DNA of 64,000 nucleotides from Protea cynaroides (lineage: Eukaryota; Streptophyta; Magnoliopsida; Proteales; Proteaceae). The notes under the pieces were generated by a model. The model was not told the origin of the DNA and searched no databases. It saw only the letters and a list, made by a program, of their open reading frames with translations. Every line of letters starts with the position of its first letter. The stretch's first letter is position 1. The translations under genes were made by a program, and so were the position numbers. Of this stretch, positions 23,033 to 33,381 are shown piece after piece. Location: NCBI GenBank assembly GCA_028583415.1, contig CM053269.1:53991007-54055006 (forward strand), in the 5' to 3' direction.

Positions 23033-26000
23033 GGGGGGGGGATTGTATTTAGTAAGCCCAAAAATTACAAATAAGGGGGCCCTAAGAAGGGGACTGGAAA
23101 ATCCAAAAGGAGAAGGAGAAGCTCAACGGGCATTCATGACCACATGAAATTGGATGGGTAAATCTTAGACTGCAAAGTGATTATTTTAGGTATTTAGGCT
23201 CAATCATAAATAAAGATGGTGATACAGAGGATGATGTTTCATAAATGTTTAAAATAGAATGGATGAAGTGAAGAGATGCATCTGGAGTGTTTTATGATCG
23301 ATGTATTCCTTTAGAATTTAAAAAAAAAAAAAAGGATATTCATTTGACCGGCTATGCAGTATAGTGCGAAATGTTGGGCAGTTAAGAAGCATTATATCGA
23401 TAAACTTAGGTAATTGAGATGAGGATGTGTGGCAAAACTAAAAGGGATAAGGACCATAATAAGGCCTGATCATATTAGAGCTGATGCGGGAGTAGCACTG
23501 ATACATGATAAACTACAAGAAAGTTGTTTGAAGTGGCATGACATTGTTTAACAGAGACCTGTAGATGACCCCGTACGGAGGACTGATTTTATTCAAATCG
23601 AAGGAACCAAAAGAGCCGGGAGCAGTGCGGTGATGAGGAAAGATGCATAGTTTATGTCTTGTATCAAGTATGACCTCTAACAGACATGTAACCAATCCTA
23701 TTTTATTGGGATAAGGCTTTGTTGTTGTTGTTGTAAACTTCTATGGTTTGCCTGCCTCATTGTCTGGTGGACCTTAATGTATCGGGTACTAAATTTTCTT
23801 TCTACCCATTCTTCTATTAGAGATCTGTTGTTGTTCTTGTTGTTGCATTACTACATTGTGTTCTCTCTCTTTGTGACCATCAACAAATAGTTGCTTATTT
23901 GCTTATCTCCCAAAAAAGAAAGGAAGACTGAAAAAGAGAAGAAAGGGAAAGAACTTACAGAATCTTTCTTGCTGAGATCCAAAACAAAATTTACATTAAT
24001 TAGCTATAATAATTGTACCCTCTGCCTAATGTTCCTTTATCCGAGACAGCATGTGGGTGTGGTAATGGAATGTGTCAGCTTCACCAAATCTGTATCCATT
24101 TTCTTTTCCTTACCAAAGTTTGTATGCGATCATTTTTGTTTCTTCTTTGCCCCATATAGATATTGAATAGAATGAGCTTTTTTTTGTCGCTATACTTTTG
24201 AAAATGGACTTGTAAATGTCCTTCAAAAGTAAGCAAAATAGTAAATAGATCTGAAACATATAAAATGCTGTTAGTCCTTTTGTGGAACAAATTAGTTTTC
24301 ATATCATAAGGTTTGGTGCTGTATTCAAAACCAAGGCACATATCCACATGGCCAGACCACACCCAGCAACTAAATTTTTATTTTGCAGGCTGCGTAGTTT
24401 TTTTTTAATTTTAAGTGATATATTAACTATGAATATGAAGATCATTGATCCATCTTCTTTAGGAAGAATATGGCATGCATTAATTGGAATTGTCTTGTGC
24501 ATGTTGGAAGGTTGAAACATGATGGATGTTCGTACTCGGAATTAGTACGAATGAAGTGTTTGACTGTTATTGACAATAATTGTGATCCTGTTCAGTTGCA
24601 GATTTTTTTTTTCCATATCTTAATTTTTTATATATAATTTTAAGGTTTTTATATTGTGATGTTTTTAATTCATTCAGTTTTATGTTTAATGGTTATCATG
24701 GTGTGCTTTCTAATTGCTTTCAGATTTTTACAAGTATTACGTACTGATTATTTGTTTATTTTGATGCAGGAGAGGGAGAGGGATCACTTCTCCCAATTTA
24801 TAACAGAAGGTTTCACATCTTATTGTAAGAGGAAGAGGCGAGACAAGGTACAGCTACTTAGTTATGTTGTTTGCCCATGGGAACAAGAACTGAAATCCTT
24901 TCTCTATAGACCACATATTACATTATTTTGTATTGGAATGGTGATCTGCCTCAGTATTTCCAGCTTCTTATTGGTTTTTTACCTTGCCTTTTCTTCTTGA
25001 GAATACTGTGTGGAAACAAAATTGAAAATGTCAGTCACTTGTGGTTCAAGAAGACCTTGCTGATTTTTTGGACAGAACAGTTGTGTCTTGATGGTATGTT
25101 CTTATTTGAAGGGGTAATGTGGTTGACAATTTTAATGGTCTATTAGAATATCTTGTTCTGCTCTTGTTTCACTATTGTTGTATCTCAGGGTAACTGAATA
25201 AGTACTTTGGTGTAAGGTCTGGTTATTTGGTCTGTGACCGACCAGGGAATTAAAGCGATTTTTTGTTTGCAAGAATCCTAGATCAGCTATAGCCATTCCT
25301 AGATTCATTTTGCCTAGCTGTTAATGGACTGGTGATCATTACCTCATATAATCTTGTCCGCTGTGTCATGAGCTTATATTTGCCTTTACTTGCCTTTTGT
25401 GGATGTAATGAATGGTTTTCTTGTGACAGGTGTATGGAAACAATCTGGAGATCCAGGCTCTATCTGAAATGTACAATCGTCCTATCCATATTTATTCATA
25501 CAGCACAGGTGCCAATCTGATCAACATAAATGATTATTGTGACATTCTTACTGAAACTGGTTATCCCAATTGCTGACTATCAATATTGATGCAGAACCTA
25601 TCAACATTTTTCAAGGTAGCTACGGTACAGATAGTCCTCCTGTCCGTCTAAGTTATCATCATGGTAATCATTACAATTCACTTGTTGATCCACGCCGATT
25701 GACAATTGGTGCAGGCCTTGGATTCAGCACTCTCCGTGGGGTGAGCCTTTTCACTTGGCTAGCCATTTATTTCTCATTTACGTATCCTATGTTAATGGTT
25801 TGTGTTTAATAACCTGTGCATTGTTTTGGTTCACAGACAAACATTGATAAAGATCAAGTGAAGGCTGCTATCAGATCTCAACAAGATCAACAAATTGATA
25901 ATGCAAGTACCTTGATTTAATCTTGTCCGTGTGTGTTGGGATAGAGAATGGGGAGTGAACCAATTTGTTTATGATGAATTAAGTTGGGCAACAACATAGA

Positions 26001-26655
26001 ATGTTAGTAATGAATTTGCTTCTACTGTAAAAATGTTGTTTGATAACAGGCTCTTCTTGCTGAGGGACGATTTTACTCGGACCTGGAGCTCACTGAGAAA
26101 GAAATTGAGCGCATGGTAATGGAAGCTTCACGGGCAGAGTACATTGCTAATGACAAGTTCAGGCAGCCGCAACTTGGCTTCAAAGAGTCATCCACTTCTA
26201 GCGCTGAGCCATCATCCTCCGGAGCTAGTAAGTACTGAATTTTTTATATCCTCGTTTTGTAAAATTAGATAGCTCAAACATTTTTCTACATTGTTCATCC
26301 TTTTTCTTTCTTTTTTTGGGTGGGGGGGTTACATTCAGCTTCTTATCAGAGATTGATCTCGAGCATATAATATTAAGAAGACAGTTTCAAGATGTGTCAT
26401 TTGTTAGTTTCTAACAAATGTGTGGGCACAGTGACAGGGCCATCAAGGAGGGATTCCAATATGGAACCTGGTACACACAGGGGATTGCCTGATACCGTAC
26501 TGAGTAGCAGCATGGAGATGGTTTTGTCAATGGGGTTCAGTTACTTGCAAGTGATTGAAGCTTATAGCATCTTTGGTGACGACGTGGATTCGGTGGTTTG
26601 CTACCTGTTAGAGACGGATGGTAGTAGTAGACGCAAAGGTAAGGCAGCAGAATGA
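14788..26655 (+). CDS. OTLD1: OTU-domain deubiquitinase with UBA domain (8 exons)
   Basis: Seen: exons 14788-15465, 15804-15965, 24770-24847, 25430-25508, 25595-25740, 25837-25902, 26050-26227 and 26432-26655 join in frame (1611 nt, 536 aa). Residues 1-226 are low-complexity, with acidic, Pro-rich and Ser/Arg stretches. The OTU domain runs from about 235 to 385 with DGNC (Asp250, Cys253) and HHGNHYNSLV (His358), the catalytic Asp, Cys and His. Residues 485-523 are a UBA-like helix set (MVLSMGFSY, FGDDVDSVV), and the tail is basic. Known: Arabidopsis OTLD1 (At2g27350, also OTU6) is a histone deubiquitinase that works with a KDM1-type demethylase in gene silencing. The start agrees with the family N-terminus MTRILVQRG. 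Odd: intron 2 is 8.8 kb of mobile DNA, and the intron after exon 6 uses a GC donor. All catalytic residues are intact, so the gene is probably functional. The exon 8 acceptor is the least certain join. Confidence 0.92.
15966..17199. other. OTLD1 intron 2, proximal part
   Basis: Unclassified intron DNA. A minus-strand ORF at 16579-16875 (98 aa) encodes two or three hydrophobic helices (for example MIVLIIFTFVLFLSAVMLF). I do not recognise it. It could be a captured fragment of a membrane-protein gene or chance. Confidence 0.4.
17208..18171. mobile_element. hAT-like element, GAATTCGAATTC family
   Basis: Perfect 8-bp duplications GAAATATC (17200-17207 and 18172-18179) and an 11-bp inverted end TAAGGATGTAA. 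The first 130 and last 180 bp are densely filled with GAATTCG, CGGATTCG and related self-complementary words. The middle is non-coding for a transposase. 964 bp. Confidence 0.85.
18655..18933. mobile_element. hAT-like MITE, GTTTCGGCC family
   Basis: Inverted ends AAGGTTCTTAATC and ATGGTTCTTAATC, with 8-bp flanks AGTGGGAA (18647-18654) and AGTGGGAG (18934-18941). Inside are repeated GGTTTCGGCC and CTCGAAACC words, the same subterminal vocabulary as the transposase-bearing element at 44757-49833, so it may be its deletion derivative. Confidence 0.7.
21891..22874. mobile_element. hAT-like element, CTAGGCGCC family, inside LINE
   Basis: Ends are CATTGTTTTCAAGG and, inward from the right, CATAGTTGTCAAGG. 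The 8-bp flanks AACCAGAC and AATTAGAC differ by two C/T transitions. Subterminal regions repeat CCTAGGCG, GGGCGTCGCC and GGCGCCTAGG. The AT-rich core is shared with 36311-37283. Confidence 0.75.
23001..23120 (-). mobile_element. antisense poly(A) retroelement 3' end in LINE
   Basis: A run of about 36 T and then G, followed by about 80 bp. It reads on the minus strand as a C-run plus a long poly(A) tail, and interrupts the LINE at 23000. Probably a 5'-truncated L1-type 3' UTR. The target duplication is not obvious. Confidence 0.45.
23735..24769. other. OTLD1 intron 2, distal part
   Basis: T-rich intron DNA leading to the exon 3 acceptor at 24769. No element boundaries recognised. Confidence 0.5.
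25903..26049 (+). other. GC-AG intron of OTLD1
   Basis: Exon 6 must end at GATAAT (25902) to keep IDN-ALLAEG in frame, so the intron begins GCAAGT. The nearby GT (GTACC) would put the next exon out of frame and cause an early stop. The acceptor is AACAG at 26049. Confidence 0.8.
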
Positions 26656-27199
26656 GCGAAGTGATACCAAAGTTAATGTAACGGCTTCCTCGGAATAGCA
26701 GTGAAGGGAAAAGAGAACTGATTTAATAATTCAGATGTCACCTAGTACTCTTATGCATATTAAAAAAGTATTAGTACAATAAAAGATGGACATAGTTTTT
26801 ATATACGCCATTGTGCATACTTGGATGCACATCGTGTGCCCTTCGTCCAGTAGGAAGGAGGCAGATCTGGTATTAGATATAAAATCCTCCCCCCTCCTCA
26901 TCTGACGGCGGAAAGCCATGGTTATGCACAAAACGTTTTGCCCTAAAAAGATTATGGATTTATTAATTTAAAAGATGGGAGTTTGCCCTGCAGTTCATTC
27001 TGGTCTTATTTGCGTGAGCGTTTATGATTGAGAAGTCCTCTCTCCTCTCCCTGTACCCACTCCGGTTGCTTAGGGTCAGACCTAACCCAGGATCACGCCC
27101 TCACTCTTTTTGGGCTTGAGATAGACCGGGCTGGCAGTTAGTATCTTCGGAGTACAATGTTCCTGAAACGTTAATATTTTGTTGATTTTGTAACTGGTT
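26656..27199. other. OTLD1 3' UTR and intergenic DNA
   Basis: No coding sequence. Contains the putative poly(A) signal. Confidence 0.5.
26778..26783 (+). terminator. poly(A) signal AATAAA for OTLD1
   Basis: AATAAA about 120 nt after the stop codon, in an AT-rich context; a plausible but unproven signal. Confidence 0.4.
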
Positions 27200-27445
27200 G
27201 GTGCACGTATGCACGTAAGATTCAAATCCTCTCCTCTAAGAGAATCTGGAGGAGAGGTGGTGCTCCGTATTGAATGGGTGACATTTTCATCCGAGTCCTC
27301 CGGTCGAGTTAACATTGAGTCGGCAAGCTGAGTCGACAGGGGGGTGTTGGTTCGGATCATTCGAGCCCCAGGTGTCGTCCATCCAATGGGGCTATCACTT
27401 CTCCTCCAGATTCTCTTGGAAGAGAGGATGTGGATCCCGTGCACC
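27200..27445. mobile_element. fold-back MITE 1
   Basis: Two arms of about 75-85 bp (27200-27283 and 27373-27445) are inverted copies: AGAGAATCTGGAGGAGA on the left and TCTCCTCCAGATTCTCT on the right. They surround a 90-bp loop. The whole element could fold into a long hairpin RNA. Confidence 0.75.
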
Positions 27446-28609
27446 TTAGGGGTTAATTCAGTCTGGACATGTGTAAGTTATCTTCTACCACAAGGTGAAA
27501 TTTAAAGAATCTTTATTTTTTTGGGAAAATTATTCGTACAATCTTTGGATTTTAGTTCAAATACACCTAAAAGTTTGATAATAATTACAATCCCATATCA
27601 AATTCTAACAATATTAAATAAAAAATTTTAAAGACAATTTAACCTTTATTACATTTGCAAACAAAATAAATGAACTGAATTTTTTCACCCTCTATGAATA
27701 TGAAATGATAGAATGATGGAATGACTTCCCAAACCTTTATATAAAAAAGCACTCTTGTTCTTTTATTTTACACTATTATGATTTTTTCTCTCTCTTAGTT
27801 TTGTTTTGATATGTTTTTAACCTAAGGAGAGTCGAACTCATTAGTCATGACCTGGTTTTGATTTATCCCATGTTTCGTGTTCATTCCAATTGCTCTTTTT
27901 CAGAAATTCCACATCCTTCTAAGCTGAAGGACAACCATCTTCCTTTTCCAAATACAACTTAAGAGTACAGATATCCAAACAAGAGGCTCTCCTCTCCGGC
28001 CATCATTTCCTTTTCTTACTCAAATCTCTAATTGCTTCCCCTCTTCATTGTTCTTTTTCTTTTGAAACTAACAAATTTGGGTTCTTGTGTAATTTTTCCT
28101 CCCTTTCCTTCTACAAACTGAGGTTCCTTGGCCTCCTCGTTTTTTAATTTGATGCAGGCCCTTCAGTCTGTCATAAGTCTAAAGAGGACTCCCGGCATAC
28201 GCCTCCCACCCCCACAAGATGGATCCCTAATATGCCAACCGGTGGCCATTTTACAGTCCGAGGCAGGGGGAGCACTTCACCAATTCAGCTCAAGAGGGTT
28301 GGGTTATGTTTTGTTCTGAGTTCAATTTTTGTTGACTGTAAATTGTCATGGGCCAATTCCTAAAAGCCAATAATTGAGATGCATGCTCGATTCTCTCTCT
28401 CTCTCTCTCTCTCTCTAAAAACCAATTGATGTTCTGAAAGCAGATCCAATTAGTGGTACAACATGACAGAGGAACTCTTCAACCTTAATCAGCGGTACAC
28501 AACAGGATATTCCACAAGTGGGTGCCAAGGTCCCTTTGCTCCTTTTAGCCATAAGTGGCAAAATGACTCTTAGAAAATTCCAGGATTTTCGAAGGATGCA
28601 AGTTAATAC
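27446..28609. other. intergenic spacer
   Basis: AT-rich. At 28140-28319 there is a GC-richer stretch preceded by an acceptor-like TTGATGCAG, which might be an orphan exon; no domain was recognised. (CT)n lies at about 28391-28418. Confidence 0.4.
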
Positions 28610-28855
28610 AGGATTCGCATCCTCTCCTCCTAGTGGTCTGGGAGGACAGTGGCAATTTATCCCGGATGATTGCCACATGGCTCTCGGTGAATCTGAGACC
28701 TCATGTTCAAGCCGACATCCAGTCGACAAGCCAAGCTGATAGAAGGTATTGGCTCAGACGTGGGTCTCGAATTCACCGAGAGTCACGTGGCAACCATCCG
28801 TGATAGATTGCCACTGTCCTCCCAAAACCACTGGGAGGAAACGATGTAAATCCAG
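28610..28855. mobile_element. fold-back MITE 2
   Basis: Arms of about 90 bp (28610-28700 and 28763-28855) are inverted copies, for example GGGAGGACAGTGGCAAT and ATTGCCACTGTCCTCCC, around a 62-bp loop. The loop carries GTCGACAAGC, similar to the loop of fold-back MITE 1, so the two may be related. Confidence 0.8.
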
Positions 28856-28876
28856 CCAAATATTTGGATAGTTAAA

Positions 28877-28923
28877 AAATACATGTTTGTATTACCCAAA
28901 AAAAAAAAAACAAATACACGTTT
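28877..28923 (+). mobile_element. retrotransposition scar B (21-bp insert)
   Basis: A 21-bp insert (28890-28910), TATTACCC plus an A-run, lies between 13-bp repeats AAATACATGTTTG and AAATACACGTTTG (12 of 13 match). Confidence 0.75.
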
Positions 28924-29105
28924 GCACATACATAAAATGAGAGGGTACATGAATCAAGTTTAAGTTTGAAATTTAATAATGGTAAAACATTTTTTAAATA
29001 TCCAATGGTGAAATCTCCAATCCATCCTTGTATTTGGCATATAACTAGTGTTCAAAATAGGTGAAGTTTTAAGGTTTTTCCCATTAAAAAACCCTTCGTC
29101 GTTAT

Positions 29106-29318
29106 GGCTGTGTTTGTTTTGACGTAAAATTTTACGTGTAACTTTTTATATGTAAAAAAAAAAATTCAATATTTATTTCCAAGTGACAACATATAATGAT
29201 CTCTAAGGAGGATGGAAAATAAACTTCATCTTTCTTTTATCAACTCAAAACAAATATTGAATTTTTTTTTTTACATATAAAATATTACACGTAAAATTTA
29301 CGTCAAAACAAACAGAGC
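29106..29318. mobile_element. MITE with 55-bp inverted ends
   Basis: Near-perfect inverted ends starting GGCTGTGTTTGTTTTGACG and running into TTTTATATGTAAAAAA. TTAT directly flanks both sides. Same family of ends as 7720-7953. The superfamily is uncertain. Confidence 0.7.
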
Positions 29319-30202
29319 TTATATTTTACCTGCATTGATGTTGTGAGATAGTTCCCCACATAAATACCTTGCTTTCCATGGACATATGATTTGGTTTTTT
29401 TACCCAATAATGAAGCTTCCCCTCTTCCTTTTTATTTTTTATTTTTGTTAATCTATTCTTCAAAAATGTTTTAACTTATGTTTTGATATTTGGGTAAAGA
29501 TGGGGTTTTTGCACTCTCCAATGGAGACAAAGAAGGGCCAATCGATGATTCGTCACTGCGGTATCAAAGGAGAGAAAAATAAAATGATATGCTCACCTAG
29601 CTCATACTCTTTTGGCTTGGATTGTCTGTAGTCGGGTAGCCCTTGCAATTGCATTTGATTCGTTGGAATCTATCGATACACGTACAGATGCACTCTCAAC
29701 GGTCCGGATGCGACTGCAGGGCTCTACATAGGAAATCCAAAACCCTCTCTTTTGCCCTTGATAATTTAAAATACAAACTTTTAAAAATAAAACAATTTTT
29801 GAAAATTGACAATGATTAAATAATGACGTGGATAATATGTGAATATAAATACGAAGTTTGCTGTTTGCTCCATTAGATACTCTCACGTGCCAAAAACACT
29901 CGTGCTAAATGGCTTCCCATAATGTTGGCCGGAGGAAATACCCCCTCCCGGTCTCTTTATAGAATGCATGGTTCACGCAGGAGAACCTGAGTTCTTGCAC
30001 TGAATCCATCTCAAATTTTAAGTTTCAAACCCTCATTCGGAAAATTAATTTAATATTTCAGATCCAACCTGATAGAAGGCCACAAAGACAAACCCTTACA
30101 ACCATCTCCTGCCGTCTCTTTCTCTCTCTCTTCCCCAATCCCAGAGTTTCTTCTACCACACTGGTCGAGCTCTTCTAACCTTTTTTTTTTTTTTTATCTT
30201 CA

Positions 30203-33200
30203 ATGGCGGGGAGAAAGGGGCGCGAAGGTGAGATGCTGGAATCAGTATACTCGGTCCTGGCATTGGTTTTTATACTGGTCGCATGTGTGGAGCTGTGCGA
30301 TGCTGCGACTGTTGTTGACGTCTACAGGCTTATTCAGTACGATCTCTCTGGGGTCCCTTTCGGATCTCGTTTTGCCAGCCTTAATCATCATGCTGGTTCG
30401 TTGCCGTTTGCTCCTGGAGCGGATCTTTCGCGTACCGTCGTTATAATTCCTGTTCGAGAAATCAATCTCACTCTTATACGAGGTAGTCATCTGTTAATTA
30501 TTCAAGTACCTGTCTCAAGTCAATTTATAATATTAACATCAGCTTTCACAAAAATTTCACTAATCATCTTCAATTCCACTTCTAGAGTTTTACCTCGCCA
30601 TTACTGTTTTTATTCCGTCGAGCTTCGTTGAATTCTTACAAAGATTTATCGTTTGATATAAGCATGTATTATTTAACCTTTTTTGTCATTTGTCTCATTG
30701 TTTGCCACGCAAACACACGCACACATCACCGTCCCTCAACAAATAAAACTTCAATTACTTCAGTGAGAACTGGTTGTAGAAAGAAGACTTCAAGTTTAAG
30801 CTTCGGTGGCGTAAATTGGAATTTTTCCGACTGAAGTCCGGAATCCAGATGCCTTTCTTTAAGAAGCTGAATTCGCTTGTATGTTTTATGTAGAGCTGCT
30901 TTCCTTCACGCTCAAGTCTTATTGGATATTGGCATATCACCACAAAGTGAGGGAGTTCTATGGTGCAATAAATTAAAATATCCAGGGAGTTTAATGTGGT
31001 GTAATAAATTAAAATATCCGGGGAGTTTAATGGCATGTATACTACCAGTTAGAGAGAGAAAGAGATAATTCTACTGAGTGAGTTCCGTTTGGTGGTTTAA
31101 ATTGAGATCTGTCTTTTATTGATGGGATAAAAATTGGATACTATCTGCAAGTGTGGTGATTCGTAAATATAAACAGAACGCTTAAGTTAGTATATGATAT
31201 CTTTCTTTCCTTTTTTTTTGTATAAGTTAAAAACGCAGTATGATATTAAATTGCAAATGCAAATTAAAAAAATGATATCAATTGAAGACTAAAAGCTGGA
31301 ATTAGTTTAGAGAATTAAGCTGAGAAAGGACAAAAGAAAACAAATGGCTGGCATTAGTTTTAAGAGAAGGAATTGCTGTAATGTAATTTACCTCCAGTGC
31401 ACCTCGTTATTTGGGATGAATCATCAGCCAATCTTAGTACCAAAATTCGTTAGAAAGTATCATTGTTCTTGCTAAAAGCATATAGTTTTCCTTGAATTTC
31501 CTAATCTAACGAGTCCAGAGAAGCACAGCTTACAGCAATCCTTGAAAACTGTTGTCAGTCTTGTTTATTCCGTGCTCTTTTTTATTTCATCATGTGTGTG
31601 CATTTGTGCTGAGCTAGCTGGGATTAAATTTGCTAATGCGACCTCAACATTTCAGTCTTGGCCAATGTTCAAAATCTCGGTGAGATCTCGGAAATCGTGA
31701 AAATATTGACCTCACCGAGATGGGGTTGAGACATGAGATTTAGAACCTTGGTCTTGGCACATGATCACCTGGCTTAAGTGCTTTGCATTATCATCTTCGC
31801 AAAGAATCATTGGCCAATTTCATACCTACGTATTTGGAAACTATTAAGTTGTCGCTAAAAGCCTGTAATGTTCCTTGACTTTCCCCTCTGGCAAGTCCAG
31901 AGAAGCCAGATTGTAGCAAACCTTGAAAACTGTTGGCAGCCTTGTTTGTCCTATGCCCTTCTTCTTTCATCATGTGCGTGCATTTATGTTGAGCAAGCTG
32001 GGATTATATGTGCCAGTGCAACTCCAAGATTTGAGGCTCGACTTATGATCACTTGTGCTTTAGTGCTTTACGTTGTTGTCTGCCACACTATTTTCACTGC
32101 TTTTGTCCGTTGATTTCTTTTGATTAATGCATCTGGTGCTACTTTGGCTAACTAATTAATGGTTCTTCTTCAGTTAAAAAGAAAAGTGAAAAATGTAAAA
32201 TCCTTGCAAAATTAAATTGCTAGATTTGTTATGCAATAACCATAATTTGTTATTGTTAAATTCAAAATATTAATGATACTTCATTTAGTTAAAAAAGTTT
32301 CATGTTTCACAATATTCAATGATTGTAACATACATATTCTTGACTACTCCGAAAAGTTAACTTACTCTAAATAACCAGAAAAAAAGAAAAAGAAAAAGGG
32401 GAATATCTCTCAAATCTGAGGAGTTCCCTATTCAGAAAATTCCCTGGAGTTCAACAAAAAACAGAACCCTATGGTCACTTCCATGTCAGTAATTCCTTTA
32501 GTTGGCAGATGATTTGGCTTATCTAGTTACAGTGGTCAGAGCATGCCTGCATCTGGTAGAGCATGCCTGCATCTGGTTATGGGTCTATACTTGTCATGTC
32601 ACATTTATCTACCCATTACTGATTGATCAGTTATCCTCTTTCTTTTCTTTTTTATTGTCATTCTTTTACTACTTCTTGATTCTTCTTATTATGTGGAAAA
32701 TTTTGGCAGACTGTATTACACAAGGAAAGGCATTGGGGGGATTTCTACTTTTGCTTCCACAGAAGCTTAGTCCTGGTAATAGAAAATATGCAATTGAACG
32801 TGACCGAAGTCAAGGAAAAGAGCTGATGAGAAACCTATTGTTTGATCTGGAACAATTACTTATACATGCCAACATCCCTGTGAGTGAAACAGATTATTTC
32901 TACCATTCATCACTTGTTCACCAGTGTGAGAGCTTGTCTTTGCTGGAAAACTACTACATATTGAGGATTTTTTGTTTTGAACTTTTTAGCTTTCCATCAT
33001 AGCGTTTGCTTTTATTCTATTACCTGCATACTGATTTTTAATTGCTATGTCTTTTGTGACTGTTAACATGGACACTTATGAGCCTTAATGCTTATTTTTA
33101 AACTTATGTTTATGCAATGGTAGAATTGTTGATTAATGTAGTAGTCAGTACAAATTTATTGGAATATTGTGTCTATCAGCTTCTCATATATCTGCTAGGA

Positions 33201-33345
33201 TCATAGTTGTCAAGTCGTTGCTTTGGCAACTCCTAGGCATCTTGGTGAATTTTCAAGCCCTGGGCAGTTGTTTGCCTTATTGTATCACGCCTTGTTTTAT
33301 GTATTTATCCTTTTTAATTGATGTCATTTGTAGCAATTTTATTGG

Positions 33346-33381
<36 letters not shown>

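Larger units (their letters stand above)
19860..23734 (+). mobile_element. degenerate RTE-type LINE (copy 1)
   Basis: Plus-strand remnants in order. First is an endonuclease-like part (20160-20540; IGDRILSIKL, then IIIGGDL). Next are a linker and reverse transcriptase pieces in several frames (20700-21890). The C-terminal part (22880-23330; FRYLGS-type reading) follows. The 3' end is TTGGGATAAGGCTTTG with (TTG)n. There are many stops and frameshifts. It was later split by a hAT-like insertion (21891-22874) and by an antisense T-run/G-run sequence (23001-23120). The left boundary is approximate. The same family recurs at 52090-52640 (antisense) and 63160-64000. Confidence 0.75.

Noticed and set aside
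28140..28319. Small secreted-peptide gene
   Set aside because: There is an acceptor-like AG and Pro/Thr-rich reading in one frame, but no signal peptide, no start exon and no known peptide motif.
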